A stretch of DNA of 64,000 nt from Maratus speciosus (lineage: Eukaryota; Arthropoda; Arachnida; Araneae; Salticidae). A model generated the notes under the pieces. That model searched no databases. It was given only the letters and a program-made list of their open reading frames with translations, and had not been told where the DNA came from. The stretch spans positions 190,367,556 to 190,431,555 of the forward strand of contig OZ010792.1 of the NCBI GenBank assembly GCA_963932465.1, given 5' to 3'. Position numbers and translations under genes: made by a program. Shown here piece after piece: positions 33,825 to 45,233 of the stretch; position 1 is the stretch's first letter, and the number at the start of each line of letters is the position of its first letter.

Positions 33825-35130
33825 TAAACGGTCAAGTGAGAGTATTAATCGGCAAAGAGGGTTCGTACAATTCATAAATATATTAATAACTTATAATTAC
33901 AAAAAAATATCGTTTCTAAAATAATAATAAGACTTTGTAAAAAACTGTACAACGTAGGGGTGGATTTTGCTATATATGCTAGAAAAGAGTAAATGGATAT
34001 GCCATGAAAGTTCAGAGAGATAGGAAGCCTAAATAGTATCAAATATTGCTATTCTGTATAACTCTTTTTTTAATATTTTCCTAATCTGTTTATGATGAAC
34101 TTAATTCGATCCTGACAATAAAAGTAAGGCATATTTAAAATTCATTTGGCATTTCATAAACCTAAATTCAGCATAGTCATAATGTTTTCTTTTTAGAGTA
34201 TACCTAAATCAAAGCCTTTTATCAAAGTTTAGATTTGGCATTGTGCTAAGCACGCTTCGAATGGAGGTCTCAAAGATTCAACACCGCCTTCTTTCATGCC
34301 GCGTTTTTTTCCAGATAGGTTTTTAATTAACCTTTAAAGACACTGATGGCTTATTGAGAGAGCTACTCAATGTAAACTAGTCATGAATCCCATAGTAATT
34401 ATGTGATTAATTCTAATTAAATTAATCTGTTTTTAACAATTTGGCATTTATTGCCTTTGTACTATTGCTGGGTATTACATTACAGAAATATATCATTAAA
34501 ATTTGTTATCTAGGCATTAAAATCCGATGGTGCATAGATTTCGCCGCCCCTGTCTTTATGTATGTCCAAACCTTCCGTATCTTTAAGGGTTAATATATTG
34601 ACTAAATATCGACATTTTTTAAAAATCATTATCAACAATCCTTTTATACTTCTCAGACGATAGGTACCAGCAGCGCTCCTCAACTACTTTGCTGAACGCC
34701 TGCAAATCGAAATTTGTGTATAAGGGAAAAATGCGATTTTCTCAAAAACTATGTAACCTAGGGTTATCGCTATAATTTTCCTAGAAGGATTAAATTAATG
34801 TCTACTGTCTCTAATTTTTTCATAATTTTAGTTTCACTAGATTCGGAAATAGAGGAAGGGGGCATATTTTTGCAATTCATTTTTGACGATATCTCTGAAA
34901 ATATGATACCTAAGATTAAAAGAAATTTATTCTTGGGCTTGCCGTAACGAAAGCTTTCACACAATACCCAACACAATATTTAAAAAAAAAAAAAAATTAA
35001 AGTAACTTACTTAGTCCCTCTACATTTTTCCTAAATATATTTGTGAATGGTTGATAATCTTAAATATGTGAGTAAATAGCCAATATTACTTCAGCCAATT
35101 TGAGGTTTCCACGCTCCTTAGTTTACCAGT
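33825..35130 (+). mobile_element. HINE-like element, family C, copy 2 (3' truncated)
   Basis: AAACGGTCAAGTG and AGAGGGTTCGTAC at the left match 11463-11507. TTATCTAGGCATTAAAA, GACGATAGGTACC, GCGCTCCTCAAC, ACGATATCTCTGAAAATATG and AATGGGTGTGACAGACA match successive parts of the 11460-13590 copy. It lacks the 309 bp foldback insertion and the GTACGGAACCCT end. Confidence 0.75.
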
Positions 35131-35684
35131 AAAATGGGTGTGACAGACATATCGTCGATTCGGAGCAACGGTAAGACATCTAATAATAATAAAAAAGATA
35201 TGTCTGACTTACTGCTACTTAAATATTTGCATCTAGTGGAACAACTTCTGAAACACAAATTTATGTTTAATCATTTCAGGGGCAAGGTACTGAAAATGTT
35301 GAAATAATTGAATGACACCAGTATTTACAAGAAAATTTATTTCTAAACAAGTAAACGTATATTTTCGCGTACTTAATAATAGTGAAATTTTAATTGAAAA
35401 ATTCTGGCGCCAATGTGATCTAGCAAAAAATGGTGGCAATTAGGGATTAAAATTAGGTGATGCCATAACTGCATCACTGCTCTTCAAGAGGTTAACACTA
35501 TATCTCAGATGTGTTTTATAAAAATTCCCTGCTGTTCCACAAGATGCAGACACAGGTTTTCATAGCAGTAAGTGAGACATCTCATTTTCGATTATTACTA
35601 GATATCCTACAGTTTCTCTGAGGCGACAACATACAGGAGGTGATCTTGCAATGGTTCCATTTTTATCGGACTATCAAGAAGGGT
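35131..35684. other. No gene seen
   Basis: No supported feature before the GTGAC-rich block. Confidence 0.45.
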
Positions 35685-35990
35685 TATGTCCCTCATAGCG
35701 TGCATGGTCACAGTGACGTCGTTGTGACGTCACTGTAAGTCATTGTGGTCACGTCACATCTGTGACCAAAATGCCACCACTCAGTGATGTCACATTGTGA
35801 CTGAGATGTGAACTTCTTAGAAAACTTTAAAAAATTACAAAAATTCTTTAAAACATGTTATTTACTGTAAAATTTTCTTTTCTGGCCATTAAAAAAAATT
35901 GTGACGTCACTGTTATGTCAATGCATGTAACGTACGTCACGTCACACATGTGACAAAAAAGACACCATATTGTAAGTCATAGTGCGACAA
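35685..35990 (+). repeat. GTGACGTCAC-rich repeat, left inverted copy
   Basis: Begins around CCCTCATAGCGTGCATGGTC and holds many GTGAC/GTCAC steps, including full TGACGTCA palindromes at about 35729 and 35904. Its outer 40 bp resembles, in reverse complement, the outer end of 40705-41012 (ACGACGTCG, CATGGTGACGTC). TGACGTCA is the CREB/ATF consensus; whether bound here is unknown. Confidence 0.65.
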
Positions 35991-38179
35991 AAATATGAGC
36001 TTCAAAAATCTTTGAAAATGAAGAGAAATGTTTTAAACAGGCCCGAGTTACAGCTGCATAAGGAATGAAAATATATTAGTGGATAGCAAATAGTAAATTC
36101 GGACACGAAAAGGGGGGGGGGGGATGGATAAAAAGGAAAATGCACGGTACAAGTATCAACAAACTAGATTTTCATGCTGTATTTTATCAATTTGATATCT
36201 AAGACAGTGAAAGTATACTTTTTTCATGATTTCAATTTTATCTAGCATTGCAATTTAATATAATAATCCTTCACTTATTGTTATTATTATAAAAGCGTTT
36301 CTCGGGAAAATGGTACGCGCAGGAGCAATTTGGATAACATATTTACATTTAGGAATATTAAATTTATACACTTTACCTATTGAGTTTGTGCGGAGGAAAT
36401 TTTTTTATTTTTTTGCCAACCACTGGTATTCGAAACACTTCTGTGGTTTGAAACTGAAAAATTTCTATTACAGATAAGTACGCAGCTTTTAATGAGCACG
36501 TAGAAAGAGTCTTCAGAGTTTAGTTATATATGCATTTCTTGCTTTATAATTTGCATTCAAGTCATATTTTTTCTTACCTATTTTAAGTAGCTATTTTTTT
36601 AAAAATTCTACTTCTTTCAGACTTTTTAAATAAAATACAAAATTTATGCAAAACCCATAATATGATTAATTATTCGTATTTCAAATTTGTGTTTTAGAGA
36701 TATGACTTTAAAAAAAGCTATTTTAAAATTGCTTTATTCTACAGAAAATTAATATGAAAAAAATGACAGATTGACAAAGAAATTTTTTTATCCTCTATAG
36801 TCTCTTTTCATTTATTAAGAAAGTATTTTGCATTTATTACGTGTAAAACAAACTTTACTTAAAAAAAGGGGGGTGGGGGGTTAAAACTGATAAAAAGAAA
36901 TGGTAAAATACATTGGAAAATTATTCAAATAAAAAATTTTAATTACAGACAGTGTCATAAAATTATTGCACATGTAAGTTCCAAAAATGTTGTATACAAA
37001 AGCAAATAAATGGTAACACCTGCTAAAACTAATCTGAAATGAATCTGAAAATCGTCTGCGCACGATACCACAGGGTAAACAGAGAACTTTTTGTAATAGA
37101 CGCGGGAAGTTAACTGTTCAGAACATCAGGAAGTCTTCAATGTAAGCTTTGCTTATGCTTTTTTTAATGTAGGAGAAAGACGTCGGATAATAATACACGG
37201 ATTATTAATTTATGGAGCGCAGAAAATAAGTCTTGTTAAATTTAAATTTTTTACTTCTGCATTATATATTATGATGATGAGTTAAATAGTTTATGTTATA
37301 CATATAAAAAGAGACTGATCTGGGATTGTTTTCAGAACCGACATTTTCCTATTCGATTCTGTGATGTAAAACATCTGCCATCGCTCGGAAAGAAAAAAAA
37401 AAAAACTGACGCAGAGACTGATTAATACCTACATTGATAGTGAAATGAATGTAAACATTAATATACAGTTACTTGAGATTGAAAATTTGTTGAGACAGTG
37501 ATGTGGAATTTTACGGCTTCTTACTATTTTCTTACAGCGCCTATTCACTTACAGCGTCATTATTTTGGAGTTAAATATGGTATTCGATTATTATGATATT
37601 ATGAACCTGTTTCAGATTAAAAATTAACATTATACTGGGAAAATGTCTTTTTTCATATTATAGTAGTGAAACTTTTGAAAGATTTTTTTCATTGCTAATA
37701 ATATTTTAAATTATTATTTAAAACCTTATACCTTCATACCAATGTTTTCAGATTTATCATTTGCCAAAATTATAAAGTAATAGGAATTCCTTATGACATA
37801 TGGAGACATTTTTGAGAAATTGTTAAATGAGATAATGCATTTAATTCATCTATTGTAGTTCGTTGTTATTTAATAGCATAATTATTAATACTAATTATTT
37901 AGTGTTTCTCAAACTGGTATATTTATTTTTTTAAATTGTATGTATGCATTTTTTTTGCTGTTTATTATTTTAATCAAACATTTTATTGTAGACATTCAGA
38001 ATCAGTTATTAAATTTTCTTCCATTGTAAATTCATTTTCTACGTTTTCAATACATCACGTAATTATTGACATTAAAAAATAAAATATGATTAATAACTAC
38101 TTTTTACATTAATATGTTTTCAAACAATAAAAACAGTTCATATGCAATCATTTATTTTACTTTTATATTTCCTTTTTAA
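35991..38179. other. AT-rich stretch, no gene seen
   Basis: Interior of the region bracketed by the GTGAC-rich blocks. It has a G run at 36112-36123 and no recognisable coding frame. Confidence 0.45.
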
Positions 38180-39450
38180 CACTTTTCAACAAAGTTGAAA
38201 AGTGTTTATAACTTCGGTTTTTCTGGCCGTTTTTCCGCACTTTAACTCTCGTAAACATAATCGGATTGCTTTGAAAGTTTTGGATGTTATTGATATTTAC
38301 CATAGCACGGTCCCTATTTGTAATGAAGTTTGTAACATGTTGAGTTCATTTACAGGGACAGTCAAAAGTATTCCTTTACATTACGGCCTATGGAAAAAAT
38401 CGTTTCAAATGATTTTACACGCTTTCGAACAGAATAAAATTGATATGCATTTATGAAGTGCACTAAAAAATGCATTCTGTTGACTATGCGATGCAAAGAA
38501 TAGTTATTGTTCATTTACAGGGATAAAAAAGGAATTCCAACACATAATGATATAGGAGCGAAGGGAATTGTTAGCGGCGTACTTTAATTATGTTAACCCA
38601 TTTCATACATAATGAAATTGATATACGTCACTGAGGTTTACATACTATAAAATATTTCATGATAATACGAAGTGTATGTAGCATTTACAGGGACACACAA
38701 AATATTTCAGATACTATATTGTATCCGAAGTACTGTTCATTAGCGATGACTGCTGGAAATGCGTTTTTAATTATGATATGAGCTTTTATCATTCACTATA
38801 TTTATGTGTAGTATATGGTGTATATAAGTGCTATAATTCATATACAAAACTACACAAAAGTATTCGTAAGGGTTACCGGGTAAGAGCGCAAATTGCTTAA
38901 AGGAGGTTTTTCAATGAGTTATGCATTTTTACGTTGAACTGCATTTAATTTACTAAGAAATGTTTGTAGAATATAGATAAAATGATATACAGGGTCACGC
39001 AATGAATTGGATAAATGGCCAAATTATAATTTCTGGAAATGTGATTTCAGCAGTTTTAAGTGTCGTTTAGTTTGAATTAAATTTTAACTAAATAGTGGCG
39101 TTTAATAAAGGTTCTAGATAAACTACAGGGTTGTACAAAAGTATTCAAGTATGTTTTCATATATTAGCATAAATATTTGAAAGAGAATTTCATCCTGTTA
39201 TGCGTTTTCTTGCTAAACTAATTTTCCCCATTATATAGTATATATATCAATCTACAGATTCAATACAGGGCTTTTCAAAAGAATTGGAAAACATATTTGA
39301 CTATGGGCGGAAACTGCTGAAATTAGTTTTTCAAATGACTTATGCGTTTTCTAAAATGTTTACTTAGTTATCTTATTTACGTTATTTCCCTAAATTACGA
39401 TGTCTTGTTAAAGCATTCAGGAAGGGTTGGAAAGTGTTTTATAATCGATG
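38180..39450 (-). mobile_element. HINE-like element, family B, copy 3 (reverse)
   Basis: In reverse orientation it matches 31835-33150 throughout. AACACTTTTCAAC and GTTGAAAAGTGTT (38178-38206) form a 13 bp perfect hairpin with an AAA loop at its 3' end; the microsatellite is degraded to GGCCGTTTTTCCGC. Its 5' end lies near 39450 at AACGCATGATTTTT, with GGAAAGTGTTTTATAATC just inside. The preserved hairpin defines the family's 3' terminus better than the other copies. Confidence 0.75.
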
Positions 39451-39924
39451 CTTAACGCATGATTTTTCTTACTTGTTCTTTCTATTTACCAGATCAGTCT
39501 TTTTCTATAAAACGTACCAAATCTATTTAGCTCATATTCACAAAATACAATATACACGGGAATAAAAAATTTAAATAAATATGACTTATCATGTCGTTCT
39601 ATAAATAACAGTTGTATTAATATCCGTTAGACTCCATACTCGTATTTAGTAAAGGAACGACAAATCATAACACATTAGAAAACTTACACATTCTTAATAT
39701 CAAGCTTGAACTCTAGATCAAGCTTAGAACTTAATAAAAAAAGATGCCAGTTGATAAGCACTGTTTTTTTCAGCGGAAAAATTAAAAATATTTTAGATAA
39801 ATAAGACCCGCAAAAAGCGATATTTTGCTAAAAAGTACCGTAAAAAGATAAGATTTTATAGTTCAAACAAAACTTTATTTTAAAATTAATCACAGTTTTT
39901 ATGACAAGAATCATCACAGTATTA

Positions 39925-40235
39925 ATACTTGGAAATTTTTCCAGAGAGAAACATCCTCTTGCATACAATATTTCAAATGAAAATCAAATTTCAAATTAAT
40001 TGCTTAAAATGGCCAAAGGCCAACAGAGTGAAAAACATTCCATGCCGGTACTCCAACCCGGGCCAGTGTAGCGCACTGACATTCTACCGACTAAACCACA
40101 TGGAACGATATCAAGCCTGGAAAATTTCTTACTAATCAATGTTGTCAAGGCTATACGCAGCACAAGTTGGAATACTTATCGTGAGCCGCCGACATGAGGC
40201 AAACACGAAACTTAATTAAATCCAGCATCGATTCA
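39925..40235 (-). repeat. tRNA-derived SINE, minus-oriented copy
   Basis: The minus strand at 40104-40039 reads TCCATGTGGTTTAGTCGGTA, then CAGTGCGCTACACTG (a short anticodon-like stem), then CCGGGTTGGAGTACCGG, a degraded B box. The 3' tail is TTTTTCACTCTGTTGGCC then AAGCAATTAATTTGAAATTT. The whole unit is repeated in inverse orientation at 40430-40710. Confidence 0.75.
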
Positions 40236-40429
40236 AACTATATAAATACTTGGAAATTTTTGCAGAGAGAAACATTCGCCTTGCATGCAATATTTCAAAT
40301 GAAAATCCAATTTCATATTAAAATTGCCTTTTAAGCAATTAATTTGAAATTTGATTTTCATTTGAAATATTGTAATCAAGGCAAATGGTGGTTTTCTCTG
40401 GAAGAATTTTCAAGTATTAATATAGTTTC
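40236..40429. repeat. Inverted SINE tail fragments
   Basis: GGAAATTTTTGCAGAGAGAA... and AAGCAATTAATTTGAAATTT segments run in both orientations around a centre near 40325, joining the two SINE copies into one long palindromic structure. Confidence 0.65.
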
Positions 40430-40710
40430 AATTGATACTGGATTTAATTAAGTTTAGTGTTTAACCCATGTCGGTGTCTCACGATAAATATCCCATCTTG
40501 TGCTGCGTTTGTAGCCTTGCCAACTTGTAATAGTGAGAAATTTTCCAGTCTTCGTATCGTTCCATGTGGTTTAGTCGGTAGAATGTCAGTGCTCTATAAT
40601 TACGGCCCGGGTTCGAGTCCCGGCACGGAATCTTTTTCACTATGTTGTCCTTCGCGCCTTTTAAGCAATTAATTTGAAATTTGAGTTTCATTTGAAATCA
40701 TAGTGTTTAT
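40430..40710 (+). repeat. tRNA-derived SINE, plus-oriented copy
   Basis: The tRNA-like part is 40561-40629: near-complementary ends (TCCATGT / GCACGGA), an A box in TGGTTTAGTCGGTAGAATG, and a perfect B box GGTTCGAGTCC (40610-40620) within a CCGGG/CCCGG stem. The anticodon arm is not foldable as in a true tRNA. The TTTTTCACTATGTTGTCCTT body and AATTTGAAATTTGA tail match the minus-oriented copy. Internal boxes could still recruit RNA polymerase III. Confidence 0.75.
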
Positions 40711-41012
40711 GACAAGTTCGTGACAAATGACACATATTTCACAAATTGGTCACAATGTGACGTCAAAGCATTGTCGCTTTCGTCACATGTTCGTCACAAA
40801 ATTAATGCCAAAATAGTCACAAATGACACACTTTTCACAAATTTGTCACAACGTGACTTCACAGAGTGGTCACAATGTGACGTCACAAACGACCTCTAAA
40901 ACGGCCATAACGACTTCGCATTCTAGTCACTATGACGTCACATCGACGGTCACAAAATCACAGTGTGACTTCACAACGACGTCGCCGTGACGTCACCATG
41001 CCTTACGGGGTG
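40705..41012 (-). repeat. GTGACGTCAC-rich repeat, right inverted copy
   Basis: TGACGTCA or close variants occur near 40757, 40879, 40934 and 40992, among many GTCACAA/TTGTGAC steps. The outer end reads GTGACGTCACCATGCC, the approximate complement of the left block's outer end. Confidence 0.65.
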
Positions 41013-41014
41013 TT

Positions 41015-41572
41015 TCACGCGTATCTGGGTATGTGGGTTTCTTTATACCCTCGAAGCTTGACAACGGCTGGATGGATTTTAATGAATGAGGTCGCTATCG
41101 ACTTGTCTTAACTGTCCGATGGTTATAAGCATGGTTTTCATTTTATAAATTCAAAATAGCGGCCGTAAAATACAAAATGACGGTAGAGGCGAAAAAAGAC
41201 ATATCGTAGACATATATAGGCCTCCTGAAAACAGTGTTTATAGATAGGAGCTAACAATTAAACACAACTTAAAAGTCATCAATACAAGTAAATTTAAAAA
41301 ATAGGTAAGTAATATAAAAAATAGTTTAACATTGATGAGAAATAATTAATTAGTTCGCTTTTTACGTCGTCCGGTTTTTCGAATTTTTAAATTTAATTAC
41401 TTTTTAATTACGGAACTCTAAAAATGAAATCCTGAACCTTTGGTGCACCGGGACCTTCTTTGAACTATCCTCATTAAAATTTTCATACTTCTATGTACCG
41501 TCAATTTTGCTAGCAATAGCCGTCAGACAAACGCACATACAGAGCGAAACTTTCTTTTATTAGTATATAGAT
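41015..41572 (+). repeat. HINE-like repeat, family E
   Basis: GACAACGGCTGGATGGATTT near the left and AGACAAACGCACATACAGAG then CTTTCTTTTATTAGTATATAG at the right resemble a layout common among arthropod non-autonomous Helitron/HINE or retroposon tails. The right end cuts into the coding-like unit that follows. Confidence 0.5.
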
Positions 41573-41579
41573 TAAAAAA

Positions 41580-42255
41580 AAACTGAACATTCCGGAATTC
41601 ACCAATTTTATGAATATTCGGAATAAAGTTTAGAAACTATGAATAGGCATCTATATAAACGAGTCTATTTTACTATGCAATTTTTTTCTGTCAGGTGTTT
41701 CATATCCATTTTCTAAAGGTAAATCGAATTCAAAATCCTTCACACCCTTTCACATTGATTCAAAAAGAATTTTTCAAATATCAGAAATACTATTTTACTC
41801 GTTACACCGCATTCACCAAGTTATCTTATGTGTTTATTAATAAAAAAACTGAAACTTAATTTTTTTAAGTTATCAGTTTTAATATATTCATTATTTTCCT
41901 ATTATGTTTCCTTTATTCTATATCCTTCAGTATACACATGTGAATTCTCATTTATATATCAACTAATTTCACATTGGTTACCCTTTGAAGTTTTAATATA
42001 TCCTTCGAATTTTTTCCTTGCTGTGGAGAATATCCATTCTTGGTAGTTAAAAATGAATATATATTTTCAAGATATCTCTTACTTAAACAGTATTCAGCAA
42101 CATGAAAGTCACCAGATGCTTGCATTTTTGAAATGAAATTATGGAAAGTATGAATAAAAAGTATATCTTTATACACATCAAAATCTATTTCACTATACGC
42201 AATTTTGTGTCTGATGTTTCCTATCCATTTTTTATGGTGTATCGAACTCAATTTC
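41580..42255 (-). pseudogene. Duplicated coding-like unit, family unknown
   Basis: Two copies about 505 bp apart (near 41620-41760 and 42130-42255) are similar in DNA and also on the minus strand in translation: TFHNFISKMQASGDFHVAE in the right copy against FLNFIPNIHKIGEFRN in the left, with conservative D/E and I/M exchanges. The right copy is open for 98 codons (no ATG start; TTG at 42251), the left has several stops and is cut by the neighbouring repeat. The SGDFHVAEYCLSK...TKNGYSP stretch is faintly like an ankyrin repeat, but too weak to claim. A decayed multi-repeat exon is my best guess. Confidence 0.35.
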
Positions 42256-42259
42256 TCTC

Positions 42260-44296
42260 AAACTTTCACATATTGAGGAAAAAAAGCAATATGCAGAATA
42301 TCAAAATCTGTTTTGCCTTTTTTAACGTCAGTCAACCAGTATTCTTGCCAGTAATTTAAAACTAATATAGGCACTGGATACTAAGAAGAATAAAAAAAGG
42401 AAAAAGATAAGACGTTACGCACTCCTGGGGGAGAATATTTAGAAAGTGCATTTTCATGTTAATAAACACTGCTTGCAGGAATCACCAAGGGGATAGAGAG
42501 ATTTGAAAGGAGAAAAACACGATACTGAATTTTACTTTCTGAGATAAATCAAACAAAGAATAAAATCCAATTAGGTTTAGTAATTTCTTTAGTAGATAAA
42601 AAATACTTCACTCATATATATATATATATATATATTTTTTATTAAACTGAATGTGATTAAGTGTTAAGCGTATAAGTGTAGCGCAGTTGTATTTTTAAAG
42701 TGTCTTCAAATTGTTCTATAAATCCATGCATAGATATAATTTTACAATAATTACGTATAAGCAACACAGAATCTGCATTTAATGATCAGAGAAAGTTTGG
42801 AGGTATTTTTATGAAAAGATGGCATTTATAGTACAAATCTATTTATTAGTCATCCAAAGGTAAAAGAAGATACGGATATTACTATATATGCAGTTGACCT
42901 TAAATAAAAGATAAACCTATCCTTGCAAGAATATTTGTAACGAAGAATACAAAATAATTGTAGGAGCATTATTACAAGACTTCATTTATACTTTTGAGAT
43001 GAGGGGGAAAAGTTAATCAACCAAATTGGGACTTCCTGTTTTTGTAAGTCTAAGATAGCTACGTTTTTCAAAGTATTCATAATTTCCTTTTGCACGAAAT
43101 TTTCTTTATAAAAGATTGCAGTATAGTTGAAAAGTGTTTATGAGTTTAATGTGAATGCCTGTTCCACAAAGTTTAAAACGTCAAAACAGTTTGCAATATG
43201 AAGCAAGTTGTCCGTCAAACTTAAATGCCATGATCCGGCCCAAACAGAACAAACATGTGTGACGTTGGATGAATTCTTTCGTTGGTAATAGGGGGTGGGG
43301 TGGGGGGGGTTAAAGATCAGGCATGTCAAAGCAAGTTATAAGTGTTTGAGACGAGTCGTAACTGGTTTTTTTTGGATTGCAGTTTTGGGTTCATGCCAAA
43401 GCAGTATATTTCCTCTCTATTTTTCTTCTATCTCTATGGTCTGTTCGTGCTCAACCTTTAGAAAATAACACTGAATTGCAAGGATATTTCCATGTGTTGA
43501 TGATGCGTCTTAAGTATGCTTCCTATATAAAATTATAAATTATATTTTGTTATTTATCGTTTGTTTATAGATAGACAGAACATGTTCAGCTACATAAAAT
43601 TATTAAAGTATAATTCAATGGATTATGCTGCTTCAAATATTAAAAAAAATGTGATACACACTATTGAGATGTATAATAGCACTGTTACCTGAGAAATTAA
43701 GATTAGCATTTATGCTTCTTTTATAATAATACACAAAAATATAATAGATCCATGGTTTATAGATATATTACGGACGATGAGCGGCGATTTTTGTACATTT
43801 TACTGACGTCATACTACTTTTAACGTAATGAAACGTATATGCGATATTATGATAAAACAGGATGTTCCCCCAGAAATGGTATTATTAAATGGAGCTAAAA
43901 CATATATAATAAGTGTATACCTGTAGTAAAATGACTTTGTGCGCTGTGAGAGTGACTGCAGTTCCTCCTAGTGACAAATTATGAAATGTATCTCTAAAAG
44001 GTGATAAATAGCAAAATAATATCAATTATAAAAATGTAAGAGTATCCTCGATTTAGTAGGAAATAGGCCAGTGATTTGTTATGGAAACATGAAGTATTCA
44101 GAGATTTTATAAAGCTTTTTCTACATGTAAGATGTCAATTCAAACTAAATCGAAGCTGCGCTACACTTTAGAAACTGGCGTGTTTTCGCTATCTTACATA
44201 TTTTTCGAGATTGGGTGGACATTTGTCAATTTTTTTTCATTATGGGCTCTGAATGAACTATCCAGAATATGAATCTATTCTCATATGATAGCTCAT

Positions 44297-44334
<38 letters not shown>

Positions 44335-45233
44335 ATACATAGAGACTTGCTCATACAATTCTAGATTTATCCGTTCCATATTTGAGTCACCTGGCATTAC
44401 TTCGCACTCGTCCAGCACCGCCTAGGCCAGTTGACATGAAATGATCTAATTATTTCATATTTATGTTGTGTTATTCTTTCAGTACTGCAATTAACAATCT
44501 TTTCGAAAATCAGATATATATGAATTAGGATTATTTCTTTCCTGTGGTACCAAGGTTTAATCAAATCAGAAGTGTCCCTTTTGAGAGACAGGCTTCTGAA
44601 AATATGGTTGAATTTATGACTTTTTTAAAAAGATGAATAAATATCTAAGTAAAAGAGAAACAACTTCGTCCGTTCTATCACATACTCATAGCTAATTAAT
44701 TGGTAAAGTGACAAGAATTCTTAAGTATTTGTTGATATAGTTACAGCTTGTCAAATTAAAAGTCAAATTAATCGCAACTGGCCGTTGACCTACTTTAATA
44801 CTAATACATTCATGTTTTTAGCACAAAAAGTTGTAATCACATGTTTTCAATAATTAAATTTTCTGGTACCATGAACAATGAAATGACATAGTACTTGGAG
44901 ATTTGATCGTTTACCTGCAACTGTTAAATAGTGAACTTTACAGAAGGACTCCTAGTGACCCAACTATATTACTTCTTACTCTGACAGTTTTCAGATGTCC
45001 ATCTTATACCTATATTTACGTTTTGTAGCAATTATATGAAAAGGTGAAGGGCGTCGAGCAGGAACCTCTCGACCATTTGATACGGAATAACCCTATTATA
45101 CAATGAGTGATCAAAATTAAAATGATTTGCATTACTGAATTTGAAGCTTCTGATCTGCAAATTTACTAGTGAAATTATGCAATGTAACCATTTAAACGTC
45201 TGTATATTATTGTCGATATTACGTATCCTTATA
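42260..45233. other. AT-rich stretch, no gene seen
   Basis: No supported gene. Low-complexity tracts: TA run at 42616-42635 and 33 T residues at 44299-44331. Confidence 0.5.

Noticed and set aside
40561..40629. Functional tRNA gene
   Set aside because: A and B boxes are good, but the anticodon arm does not fold and the unit occurs as a SINE with a common 3' tail.
41952..42251. Ankyrin-repeat or latrotoxin-like gene
   Set aside because: Resemblance is limited to one loose stretch, the start is not ATG, and the consensus TPLHLAA core is absent.
44299..44331. Poly-T tract as the tail of a minus-strand retroposon
   Set aside because: No recognisable LINE or SINE body, target duplication or second copy next to it.
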